DNA of 64,000 bases from Ferruginibacter paludis (GTDB lineage Bacteria; Bacteroidota; Bacteroidia; Chitinophagales; Chitinophagaceae): contig NZ_JAUFQJ010000002.1 in the NCBI RefSeq assembly GCF_030409685.1, positions 62,001-126,000 of the forward strand, given 5' to 3'. This document shows positions 56,697 to 64,000 of this stretch, piece after piece; within the stretch, counting starts at the first letter, position 1, and each line of letters begins with the position of its first letter. The notes below the pieces were generated by a model. It was not told the DNA's origin. It saw nothing but the letters and a program-made list of their open reading frames with translations, and did no database searches. A program made the position numbers and the translations under genes.

Positions 56697-57821
56697 ATGA
56701 TCATTGGCGTTTTAAAAGAACCTTTTCCTGAAACCAGAGTCTCTTTACTTCCCGAACATGTAACCTTTCTGAAAAAATGGAATGTCGATGTGTTGATTGA
56801 AGATAACGCCGGCGCTACGGCTTTCGCTTCCAATAGCAGTTATGAAGCAGCCTGCGCAACAATTGCATCCCGCAAGCAAATTCTTGAAACGGCACCGATT
56901 ATTTTATCCATCAGCAATTTTACCGGGGAAGATATTGAAGCGCTTAATGAAAATGCCATTGTATTAGGCGTGTACCAACCCTTGTTTCATTATCAGGAAA
57001 TCAGCAATTGGGCTGCAAAAGGATTAACAGTTTTTAGTATGGATATGCTGCCGCGGACAACCCGTGCGCAAAGCATGGATGTGTTGAGCAGCCAGGCGAA
57101 TATTGCCGGTTACAAAGCCGTACTTACAGCCGCTAATTTGTTCCCCAAATATTTCCCCATGTTTATGACGGCCGCAGGAAGTATACCTCCGGCAAAAATA
57201 CTGATACTCGGCGCAGGCGTTGCCGGTTTGCAGGCAATTGCTACCAGCAAAAGGCTGGGTGCGGTTGTGGAAGTATTTGATACAAGACCCGCCGTAAAAG
57301 AAGAAGTGATGAGCCTGGGTGCAAAGTTTGTAGAAGTAGAAGGTGCTGCAGATGCCAGCAAGGCAGGCGGTTACGCGGTTGAACAAACACCTGAGTTTTT
57401 ACAAAAACAAAAAGCAAAAATTGCAGAGAGTGTTGCCAAAGCAGATATCATCATAACAACGGCGCAAATTCCTGGTAAACCAGCGCCAGTGCTGCTTACA
57501 ACCGATATGATCAATGCCATGAAAAACGGTTCGGTAATCATTGATCTTGCAGCGGCTACAGGTGGAAATACTGAACTTACCAAAAATGATGAAACAGTCC
57601 ATCATAACGGAGTTAGTATTGTGGGTACTTCAAGACTACCCGGCACAATGCCATCAGACGCCAGCAAATTATACGGAAAAAATATCCTTAATTTTTTACA
57701 ACTCATCATCAATAAAGAAGGAGAACTGAATTTAAATTTTGAGGATGACCTTGTAAAGGGAACCTGTATTGCACATGGTAAAGTAATAATAAATGAAAGA
57801 GTGAAGACATTGGTTGTATAA
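56697..57821 (+). CDS. pntA: NAD(P)+ transhydrogenase alpha subunit, domain I (PntAA)
   Basis: 374 residues from ATG 56697 (MIIGVLKEPFPETRVSLLPEHV). The earlier frame from 56583 has no family resemblance. It is the NAD(H)-binding subunit of a three-polypeptide transhydrogenase: related to alanine dehydrogenase, with AQSMDVLSSQANIAGY, the nucleotide-binding ILILGAGVAGLQAIATSKRLGA, and GSVIIDLAAATGGN. The membrane and NADP-binding parts are separate genes directly downstream (57872 and 58302), as in Rhodospirillum. Confidence 0.95.
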   Translation: MIIGVLKEPFPETRVSLLPEHVTFLKKWNVDVLIEDNAGATAFASNSSYEAACATIASRKQILETAPIILSISNFTGEDIEALNENAIVLGVYQPLFHYQEISNWAAKGLTVFSMDMLPRTTRAQSMDVLSSQANIAGYKAVLTAANLFPKYFPMFMTAAGSIPPAKILILGAGVAGLQAIATSKRLGAVVEVFDTRPAVKEEVMSLGAKFVEVEGAADASKAGGYAVEQTPEFLQKQKAKIAESVAKADIIITTAQIPGKPAPVLLTTDMINAMKNGSVIIDLAAATGGNTELTKNDETVHHNGVSIVGTSRLPGTMPSDASKLYGKNILNFLQLIINKEGELNLNFEDDLVKGTCIAHGKVIINERVKTLVV

Positions 57822-57871
57822 GTTTGTAACCAGCGCATTGAAAAGTTATATCACAAAAAGAGCATTGAATT

Positions 57872-58186
57872 ATGGAAAGTATTTTAAATTTTATTTCATC
57901 TAACCAGCAGATTATCTACATCGTAATACTGATGATTTTTGTTGGCATAGAAGTAATTGGTCATGTACCGAGCGTGCTGCACACACCATTGATGAGCGGT
58001 GCCAATGCTATACATGGCGTGGTGATCATCGGCGCCATCATTGTAATGGGCAAAGCCGAAACGGATAATTACCTGGCCCTCGGACTAGGCTTTTTAGCGG
58101 TTATATTAGGAACGCTGAATGTAGTAGGCGGTTTTGTGGTAACCGATAGAATGCTGGAAATGTTTAAGAAGAAAAAAGCCTCCTGA
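57872..58186 (+). CDS. pntAB: NAD(P)+ transhydrogenase alpha subunit, membrane part (PntAB)
   Basis: 104 residues of four hydrophobic spans: QIIYIVILMIFVGIEVIGHVPS, ANAIHGVVIIGAIIVMG and LALGLGFLAVILGTLNVVGGFVV. VLHTPLMSGANAIHGVV is the typical short motif of PntAB. It forms part of the proton channel of the transhydrogenase. The gene starts 50 bp after pntA. Confidence 0.95.
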   Translation: MESILNFISSNQQIIYIVILMIFVGIEVIGHVPSVLHTPLMSGANAIHGVVIIGAIIVMGKAETDNYLALGLGFLAVILGTLNVVGGFVVTDRMLEMFKKKKAS

Positions 58187-58301
58187 TAATACGGGACTTA
58201 AGCGATTTTATTTGAATGCAAATCATAAAAAAAATATTAAACACATAACACAACCTTCTCCACTTATCTTTCTCTGGAAAAAATAAGTGTTGCCTTCATT
58301 T

Positions 58302-59738
58302 ATGGAACTAAACTTACTTACACTTTGTTACCTCATAGCATCAGTAACATTTATCCTCGGGTTAAAAATGTTGTCCAATCCTGTCAGCGCCCGTAGAGGT
58401 AACCTGGTAGCGGCTTTTGGAATGACAGTCGCCATTTTTGCCACCATTTTTTTATATGAAGACAATGGGGAAAAACTACACAACTATGTCTGGATATTCG
58501 GTGGTTTAATCATCGGTACCATTGCCGGCACCCTGGCTGCCAAAAAAGTGAAGATGACGGCCATGCCGGAAATGGTAAGTCTCTTCAACGGAATGGGTGG
58601 AGCCTGTGCCGCATTAATTTCTGCCGCAGAATTTTACCACATTTATGAACTGCATAAAGATTCACCTGCCACCGCATTTGCTGAACTTGCAACAGTTGGC
58701 CATTATATCACTATTGTGGCAGGAGCTATCATCGGTACAATTTCTTACACCGGCAGTATCATTGCCTGGGGTAAATTAAATGGCCGGGTAAAAGATTATT
58801 CTTTTAAAGGACAGCACATCGTAAATATGATTGTGCTTGTGCTGGTAATTGTTGCAGCAGTCTGGGCTTATCAGTCTACGCTTGGTAATATACTTGTTCC
58901 ATTTATGCTCATTGGTTTTTTTGCACTCATCTACGGCGTTTTATTTGTAATGCCGATTGGCGGTGCGGACATGCCGGTAGTAATTTCTTTACTCAATTCA
59001 TTTACTGGTGTGGCGGCTGCCTGCGGCGGCTTTTTATATGATAACAAGGCCATGCTCACAGGCGGTATTTTAGTAGGCGCTGCCGGAACTCTGCTGACCA
59101 TCCTGATGTGTAAAGCGATGAACCGGTCTTTGACAAATGTGCTGATTGGATCTTTTGGTGGCGGTAATAAGACAACCGCGGTTGAAGGTGCAGCAGGGCC
59201 ACAGGGAAATTACAAAGAAATCAGCCTGGCAGATGCTGCCATGGTAATGGCCTATGCAAACCGGGTAATGATTGTGCCAGGCTACGGACTGGCAGTGGCG
59301 CAGGCCCAGCATACATGTCACGAACTGGAAAAGATACTGGAAGAAAAAGGGGTAGAAGTCCAGTACGCCATTCACCCGGTAGCAGGCCGTATGCCGGGCC
59401 ATATGAATGTTTTGCTTGCAGAAGCAGATGTGAGCTACGATAAATTGCTTGAAATGGAAACGGCCAACGACGTTTTTAAAACAACGGATGTGGTACTGAT
59501 ACTGGGTGCCAACGATGTGGTTAATCCGGCTGCCAAAAATGATGCGCAGTCTCCTATTTATGGCATGCCGATACTGGAAGTAGAGCAGGCCAAAACCGTA
59601 ATTGTAAATAAGCGCAGTATGAAACCCGGTTACGCAGGCATAGAAAATGATCTTTTCTTTCAACCCAAAACCTCCATGTTATTCGGTGATGCCAAAAAAG
59701 TATTGCAGGATCTTTGTACCGAAATAAAGGCAGTTTAG
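58302..59738 (+). CDS. pntB: NAD(P)+ transhydrogenase beta subunit (PntB)
   Basis: 478 residues from ATG 58302 (MELNLLTLCYLIASVTFILGL); a TTG five codons earlier is unlikely. Multiple membrane spans in the first 270 residues (SLFNGMGGACAALISA, VISLLNSFTGVAAACGGF) and the NADP(H)-binding domain III (VPGYGLAVAQAQHTCHELEK, IHPVAGRMPGHMNVLLAEAD, LGANDVVNPAA). It couples hydride transfer from NADH to NADP+ with proton entry. 115 bp after pntAB, same operon. Confidence 0.95.
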   Translation: MELNLLTLCYLIASVTFILGLKMLSNPVSARRGNLVAAFGMTVAIFATIFLYEDNGEKLHNYVWIFGGLIIGTIAGTLAAKKVKMTAMPEMVSLFNGMGGACAALISAAEFYHIYELHKDSPATAFAELATVGHYITIVAGAIIGTISYTGSIIAWGKLNGRVKDYSFKGQHIVNMIVLVLVIVAAVWAYQSTLGNILVPFMLIGFFALIYGVLFVMPIGGADMPVVISLLNSFTGVAAACGGFLYDNKAMLTGGILVGAAGTLLTILMCKAMNRSLTNVLIGSFGGGNKTTAVEGAAGPQGNYKEISLADAAMVMAYANRVMIVPGYGLAVAQAQHTCHELEKILEEKGVEVQYAIHPVAGRMPGHMNVLLAEADVSYDKLLEMETANDVFKTTDVVLILGANDVVNPAAKNDAQSPIYGMPILEVEQAKTVIVNKRSMKPGYAGIENDLFFQPKTSMLFGDAKKVLQDLCTEIKAV

Positions 59739-59845
59739 TAATGGCACTTTAAACATATAATAGCATAAAATCCTTTTTTCTTACCGCAGAATGCCGTAAT
59801 TTACACACAGCATCTTAACCTTTCACCTCCTTAAAATTGATTGCC

Positions 59846-60274
59846 ATGCTTAAAGTTGCCGACATTTTGAAAAACAAGGGAAAAAACGTTTACTCAGTAA
59901 CACCTGATACCTCTGTGTATGACGCACTTACCATTATGGGCCAAAAAAATATTGGCGCATTGATGGTTATAGAAGGAGAAAAACTGAAAGGGATTTTTTC
60001 TGAAAGGGATTATGCCCGTAAAGTGGTGCTGGTTAACAGAACATCCAGGGAGACCATGATCAGTGAAATTATGACAACCAATGTAATTACGGTATCGTCT
60101 TCAGATAGCATCGATCATTGCATGGAACTCATGAGCGGCAAAAAAATCAGGCACCTTCCTGTATCAGATAATGGCAGTGTAGCAGGCCTTATTTCTATCA
60201 GTGATGTGGTTACAGCCATTATCGAATCGCAGAAGGAAACTATCTCTTATTTGCACAATTATATTTCCCAGTAG
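59846..60274 (+). CDS. Two-CBS-domain protein
   Basis: 142 residues from ATG 59846. Two CBS motifs: VYSVTPDTSVYDALTIMGQKNIGALMVIEGEKLKGIFSERDYA and VITVSSSDSIDHCMELMSGKKIRHLPVSDNGSVAGLISISDVV (in parts, these are each one CBS module). No enzyme domain. Proteins like this bind adenosyl ligands (AMP, ATP, NADH, SAM) and sense energy state. It lies 107 bp after pntB on the same strand and may read cofactor status linked to the transhydrogenase (inference). Confidence 0.88.
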   Translation: MLKVADILKNKGKNVYSVTPDTSVYDALTIMGQKNIGALMVIEGEKLKGIFSERDYARKVVLVNRTSRETMISEIMTTNVITVSSSDSIDHCMELMSGKKIRHLPVSDNGSVAGLISISDVVTAIIESQKETISYLHNYISQ

Positions 60275-60439
60275 TAAATTTTGTAAACAGCAGGTTTTTA
60301 AAATGATGGCTTTGAGGCCAAATGGGAATTGTATATTTTGACATTTTCGCCAGAATTCGGCATATCAGGACCAGTTCTCTGCACCATCGGATTTTTAAGT
60401 TTATGCAATGGTCTTTATTTAACGAAAGCTGTTTTCTTT

Positions 60440-61537
60440 TTACAATATTTTTTGTTGCTGCAACCAGGCAAAGCGGCCCAGCATTTCGAGCATGCCGCCC
60501 TGTGCTACCAGGTTAAGCGCGTGCTGTTTTCCCATCAGACCATCATCATTTTTATTTGTATCCAGTGCGGCATCAATGCAGTCTTTAAAGGCAAGGATAT
60601 ATTTTTTATCAGGGTTATATTTTAGCAAGTGTTGATACGCTCTCAACAATACAGCACTAAACCAGTAGTCATCTTTAAAATGTTTATTGGCAACAAAAAA
60701 GCCCACTGAACTATCCGCAATGGCGGTAGCCTGCCGAAGGTATTTTTTATCATGCGTACATTCATAAAGGTAAACATTCGCCTGCAACATGGTGCCGGTG
60801 TTATAGGAATATTCCTTTTTATCAACCCGGTAATTGTCCGTTTTAATATTATCGTAATACAGACCTGAAGGCGACCTGAGATTTGCATTTACCCAATTGT
60901 ACAACAGCAAAGCGGTATCAAGATAAGCCTGTTGTTTCGTGGCCTGGTACAACTGCAGCGCTAAAATAATTCCAGGTCCGTTACTGCAGGTATTTTTTGA
61001 TTTTTTATTATCTTCCTGCCAATACAAACCGCCGCCAGTAAGCGTATCGTAAGCCGACATTATAAAACGGTAAATTTCTTTTCCTGTTGCCAGCCATTGT
61101 GTTTGCCTCGTACGTTTAAAGGCATCCATAGCCGTAATCCCAATCCATTGATTGTCATCGTAAAAGCGGCTGCCTCCGCCCAATGCCATTGCATAAGATG
61201 CATACCCGGGTGCAGGCGGAAATGTATTGTGGTATTTTTCAATTATTATAAAATCGGGTTGCAACAAATCTGGTTTACCCAGTAATTCCATTTCGTTATC
61301 TGCCTGTAATAAGGCGCAAAGCGGCCATAAAAAAGATACAGGTCTTCCATCTTTTTCCGGTTCAGCAGTTTCTTTATAAAAGCCGGAACTATCAATAAAA
61401 AAATGCTGGCGGATGCTTTGGTGAAGCAGCTCCATTTGTTGTTTATAATTTTTTACCTGTGCCTGTGCTGTAACACCATACCAACAAAAAAACAGGAAAA
61501 TAATCAGTCCTTTAAAATTCAGTTGACTGCGTTGCAT
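60440..61537 (-). CDS. Secreted glycoside hydrolase family 76
   Basis: 365 residues with signal peptide ending GVTAQAQ. GH76 features: catalytic Asp pair Asp127-Asp128 in RFYDDNQWIGIT, the (alpha/alpha)6 repeats GGLYWQEDNKKSKNTCSNGP, ALLLYNWVNANLRSPSGLYYDNI and YSYNTGTMLQANVYLYE. Known members are endo-alpha-1,6-mannanases. In Bacteroidota many act on fungal or plant glycans. It is not in a SusCD gene cluster here, as far as the window shows. Confidence 0.9.
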   Translation of the reverse strand: MQRSQLNFKGLIIFLFFCWYGVTAQAQVKNYKQQMELLHQSIRQHFFIDSSGFYKETAEPEKDGRPVSFLWPLCALLQADNEMELLGKPDLLQPDFIIIEKYHNTFPPAPGYASYAMALGGGSRFYDDNQWIGITAMDAFKRTRQTQWLATGKEIYRFIMSAYDTLTGGGLYWQEDNKKSKNTCSNGPGIILALQLYQATKQQAYLDTALLLYNWVNANLRSPSGLYYDNIKTDNYRVDKKEYSYNTGTMLQANVYLYECTHDKKYLRQATAIADSSVGFFVANKHFKDDYWFSAVLLRAYQHLLKYNPDKKYILAFKDCIDAALDTNKNDDGLMGKQHALNLVAQGGMLEMLGRFAWLQQQKIL

Positions 61538-61700
61538 TGTGATTTTAAATTAGAAAAAGGGTTGACAAATAATAGTTTGTCTTATCTGCAAACTACCATA
61601 AAAATTGGTACTATCATGTTTCTTTTCAATCATTTGTTATGCACTTCTAAACAAATCGGTTGACATCTAGAGACTTTCTTTTTAAGTTATTTTTTAATGA

Positions 61701-61874
61701 AGGCTATCAGCATTCAGTTTCAATCACCTTCAGGAACAGGACGGCCCCAAAGAAATTGAAGAAGTGTTCTATAATCCACCGGTACATAAAGCACCCGAAA
61801 CCAGTCAGCAAAAATATAAGGACAACTTTGTTACTTATGGTGTCGCAAGGTTAAGGCTGGAAGAACAGGAATAA
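61701..61874 (+). pseudogene. Short coding-like remnant, family unknown
   Basis: A reading frame of 57 codons opens right after a stop at 61698 and ends at TAA 61874. Its last two thirds look like protein: QEQDGPKEIEEVFYNPPVHK then APETSQQKYKDNFVTYGVAR and LRLEEQE. No start codon is found in this frame, and the other frames break. I read it as the 3' end of a lost gene. It is too short to name. Confidence 0.35.
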
Positions 61875-61914
61875 AAAACGCGTTTAAACTGGGCAGCGAA
61901 TGCGGGCGCCTCAA

Positions 61915-62370
61915 TCAAATCACCAGTTCCTTTTCAAAACAAACACTGTTTATCATGCTTTGATACTGGCCGTAGTTGGGAATTATTTTATAGCTGCTTT
62001 TCTTGTACAAGGCAATGGCTTCCGGCTGATTTTTGCCTGTTTCCAGTACACATTTTTTATAGCCCAGTTCGACGCTCCATGTTTCAAGCATTTGCAGCAG
62101 GGCCGATGCAATGCCTTTACCACGGCAGGCGGGTAAAACAAACATGCGCTTTACTTCCATCGTATCCGGGTTCAATTCCCTGATGGCCCCGGAGCCTACC
62201 GCCACATCGCCATCATAAGCCACCAGCGCATATTTTATGGTTGCAGCTTTGTTAAACTGTGCATAAAATGCATGCTCATCACCGTCGCGGATTTTTAAGT
62301 CTGCGTCTAATTGTTGTACCAACTCCCGGAAATGGCTGTCATCCGAACTTGTTCTTTTTATTGTAATCAT
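61915..62370 (-). CDS. GNAT family N-acetyltransferase
   Basis: 151 residues. Acetyl-CoA loop MFVLPACRGKGIASALLQMLE, LETGKNQPEAIALYKKSSY near the end. It resembles the PhnO/YhhY-like acetyltransferases with an N-terminal FRELVQQLDADLKIRDGDEH. Substrate unknown. Single gene, no partner. Its start is the last reliable gene boundary before a long decayed-looking stretch. Confidence 0.88.
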   Translation of the reverse strand: MITIKRTSSDDSHFRELVQQLDADLKIRDGDEHAFYAQFNKAATIKYALVAYDGDVAVGSGAIRELNPDTMEVKRMFVLPACRGKGIASALLQMLETWSVELGYKKCVLETGKNQPEAIALYKKSSYKIIPNYGQYQSMINSVCFEKELVI

Positions 62371-63175
62371 AATAGAATTAAATAGGCTGAAAAAACAGGC
62401 GACCAGCAGCCCGTTTTCTGCTATTTGCTAAAGTAACAAAATTAATACAACACATAAGTGCATATAAAATTGTCGTTGTTTATTTGACCTCATGGATTTC
62501 TAAATTGGCCGTTTAGTAGTTGAGACGTTAAGCTTAAAAATAGAATGATGTCTTTGCGACTAAACGCATGTAATGAGTTGCGGCCTGATGACGCAACAAT
62601 TTTAAGTGTAGCACAATCCTTTCATAGAAACAACTGTATGTAAAATTATTCGATGTATTGAGTCAGGTGACTTTTTACCTTGGCAACATTTAGGTAATGT
62701 GACTTTATATGTTGATCGTACAGATTACATCAGGTGATAAACCAAGTACACTGTTAAACTGATTTTTTACTTTCTCAACTGCCTGCAGGTGAGTATTTCA
62801 CTTGTTATATTGCTCGATTGCAGGCTGCCCCAAATATTTAGTCTGATTGTTGAAGATTTTATGATCAAAGGTTACTGTTTTAGTTGGACGCCATTCATTG
62901 TAGCTGTATGGTGTAAAAAATTCAACCACCAGATCTCAGTATACGTTGAAGCATTTACCATTGATGTTTCCAAACAATGATTCACCCGGTTTAATGCGGA
63001 GTGTTGAAAATTTTCCCCTTAAAAATTATGTTGCATTCCCCAACCGGCACTGTAAAGTATTTGTCCACCCATATTTGCGACTGATTAAGGGAGCTGAATG
63101 TTGGCAGGTATTTGGTAAGTATACCTCCGTAAAATAATAACCTGAAATCAATTTACTCTTTTAACGGTTCAAATA
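62371..63175. other. Long gap, probably decayed DNA
   Basis: About 800 bp without a convincing gene. On minus, 62935-62798 opens 45 codons with a protein-like stretch FFTPYSYNEWRPTKTVTFDH (stop at 62798), and near 63028-63084 a frame reading MGGQILYSAGWGMQHNF, ending in Phe as outer-membrane barrels do. Both are broken by stops in all frames around them. No repeat or RNA was recognised. Plus-strand frames here look random. Confidence 0.4.
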
Positions 63176-63943
63176 ATGCCTAATCAAATTTTTACAGCCG
63201 GTCTTCATAATATGGCAGACCAGGTATATTTTTTTAAGTCGTTTTTCCGCAACATTTTTAAAAAAGGATTTGAGTGGGAAGAATTGTTTCGCCAAACCTA
63301 CCTGATTGGATATAAATCAATAGGCATAATTACATTAACGGGATTTATACTGGGGATTGTATTAACACTGCAATCTCAGCCTACCATGAAAGAATTTGGA
63401 GCTGAAAGTTATATTCCCCGCATGGTATCTGTTTCTGTTATAAGAGAAATAGGACCCGTAATTATCGCCTTGATCTGCGCAGGAAAGGTAGCCTCTGGTA
63501 TTGGGGCGGAGTTGAGCAGTATGAATGTTACAGAACAGATTGAAGCCATGGAAGTATCCGGGGCTAATCCTGTTCAGTTTTTAGTAGTTACACGTATACT
63601 GGCTTGTATTGTTATGATACCGCTGCTGACGATTTTTGCAGACGCTATGGCTTTGGTTGGTGGTTTTACAGCTACTGTGCTAAGCGGGGATATTACCGCC
63701 AAGCTCTATTTTACCAATGCCCTTACCATATTGGATTACAGCGATCTATTGCCTGCGCTTTTCAAGACGATACTTTTTGGATTTGCCATTGGTTTTGTGG
63801 GTTGCTTTAAAGGCTTTACTTCTAATAACGGTACGGCCAGTGTTGGACTTGCGGCAAACTCCGCTGTTGTAACCGCTTCTGTATGGATTATTATTATTGA
63901 TGCCATTGTTGTACAGGTCACCAATTCAATTTTATACAGTTAA
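63176..63943 (+). CDS. mlaE: MlaE-type ABC transporter permease
   Basis: 255 residues of the MlaE/TrnD permease family. Spans include SIGIITLTGFILGIVLTLQ, EIGPVIIALICAGKVASGIGAEL, LVVTRILACIVMIPLLTIFADAMALVGG and VVTASVWIIIIDAIVV. GSNNGTASVG-like NNGTASVGLAANSAVV is conserved. An ATG at 63212 is possible but the longer form fits. It moves phospholipid between membranes with an MlaF ATPase and an MCE protein; the ATPase gene begins 4 bp later. Confidence 0.93.
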   Translation: MPNQIFTAGLHNMADQVYFFKSFFRNIFKKGFEWEELFRQTYLIGYKSIGIITLTGFILGIVLTLQSQPTMKEFGAESYIPRMVSVSVIREIGPVIIALICAGKVASGIGAELSSMNVTEQIEAMEVSGANPVQFLVVTRILACIVMIPLLTIFADAMALVGGFTATVLSGDITAKLYFTNALTILDYSDLLPALFKTILFGFAIGFVGCFKGFTSNNGTASVGLAANSAVVTASVWIIIIDAIVVQVTNSILYS

Positions 63944-63947
63944 AACA

Positions 63948-64000
63948 ATGGAAGCAGAAAAAGTAATAGAAGTAAAAAACCTGGTGAAAAGCTTTGGAAC
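63948..64000 (+). CDS. mlaF: MlaF-type ABC transporter ATPase, beginning only
   Basis: The frame MEAEKVIEVKNLVKSFG runs into the right edge. It is the first beta strand of an ABC ATPase (VxVKNLxKSFG). It begins 4 bp after the mlaE stop, the expected order mlaE-mlaF. Confidence 0.85.
   Translation, partial: MEAEKVIEVKNLVKSFG

Noticed and set aside
59070..59663. A 197-codon open frame on minus, opposite pntB
   Set aside because: Rich in His, Cys and Phe with no family likeness, fully inside pntB.
1..64000. CRISPR arrays, transposases, prophage, restriction or toxin systems
   Set aside because: I looked for regular repeats and for the typical motifs and saw none.

Overview
The window reads as chromosomal DNA of a Bacteroidota bacterium, most likely family Chitinophagaceae (inference). 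Signs seen directly: promoter boxes of the TAnnTTTG type, few Shine-Dalgarno sites, lipoproteins with short Bacteroidota-style lipoboxes, a subtilase with a type IX secretion C-terminal tail, DUF2911 and DUF6089-like proteins, a TonB-like lipoprotein and many PAS domains in one kinase. There are no insertion sequences, prophage genes, CRISPR arrays or rRNA genes. Both ends cut a gene.

Layout. 1-5.25 kb: most of a giant cyclic beta-1,2-glucan synthase-like protein (minus), divergent from a six-PAS histidine kinase and a single-domain response regulator (5.5-9.1 kb). 9.1-12.1 kb: DUF2911 protein, a small acidic protein and an N-terminal nucleophile acylase. 12.1-15.8 kb: an Lrp/AsnC regulator divergent from methylmalonate/malonate-semialdehyde dehydrogenase and an omega-aminotransferase, a probable beta-amino acid catabolic unit, followed by a short remnant of a second Lrp gene. 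15.8-18.1 kb: a large protein with a caspase-like His/Cys arrangement next to a LytTR-type DNA-binding protein. 18.4-21.5 kb: four-helix-bundle stress protein, cyclophilin lipoprotein, aldo/keto reductase, unknown lipoprotein.

21.6-22.1 kb is a non-coding island: tRNA-Cys, then an operator-like inverted repeat, a promoter box and an unassigned structured RNA that may hold a 32-codon ORF. 22.1-24.9 kb is a methionine operon (metB-like, hom) behind a clear SAM-I riboswitch with its own terminator. 25-39.5 kb is DNA maintenance and housekeeping (recQ, uvrA, rarA, aspS, rpsT) mixed with cell-envelope proteins, a group III truncated haemoglobin and a previously easy-to-miss 33-residue membrane peptide.

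39.9-53.1 kb contains central carbon metabolism: sucA-sucB and two unrelated isocitrate dehydrogenases in tandem, so both enzymes flanking 2-oxoglutarate lie close together. Between them are an RNA cytosine methyltransferase, a T9SS subtilase, mnmA and a TonB-like lipoprotein. 53.2-56.6 kb has thyA-folA, split by a REP-like inverted repeat that reaches the folA start, then a membrane protein and a methyltransferase. 56.7-60.3 kb encodes a three-subunit proton-translocating transhydrogenase and a CBS-domain protein. 60.4-64 kb has a GH76 glycosidase, an acetyltransferase, about 0.8 kb of probably decayed DNA and the beginning of an mlaE-mlaF lipid transporter.

Most of the window is ordinary core genome. 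The best candidates for something undescribed are the operator/RNA/mini-ORF unit at 21.84-22.02 kb, the caspase-like/LytTR pair, the 33-residue membrane peptide and the palindromic element at the folA start.
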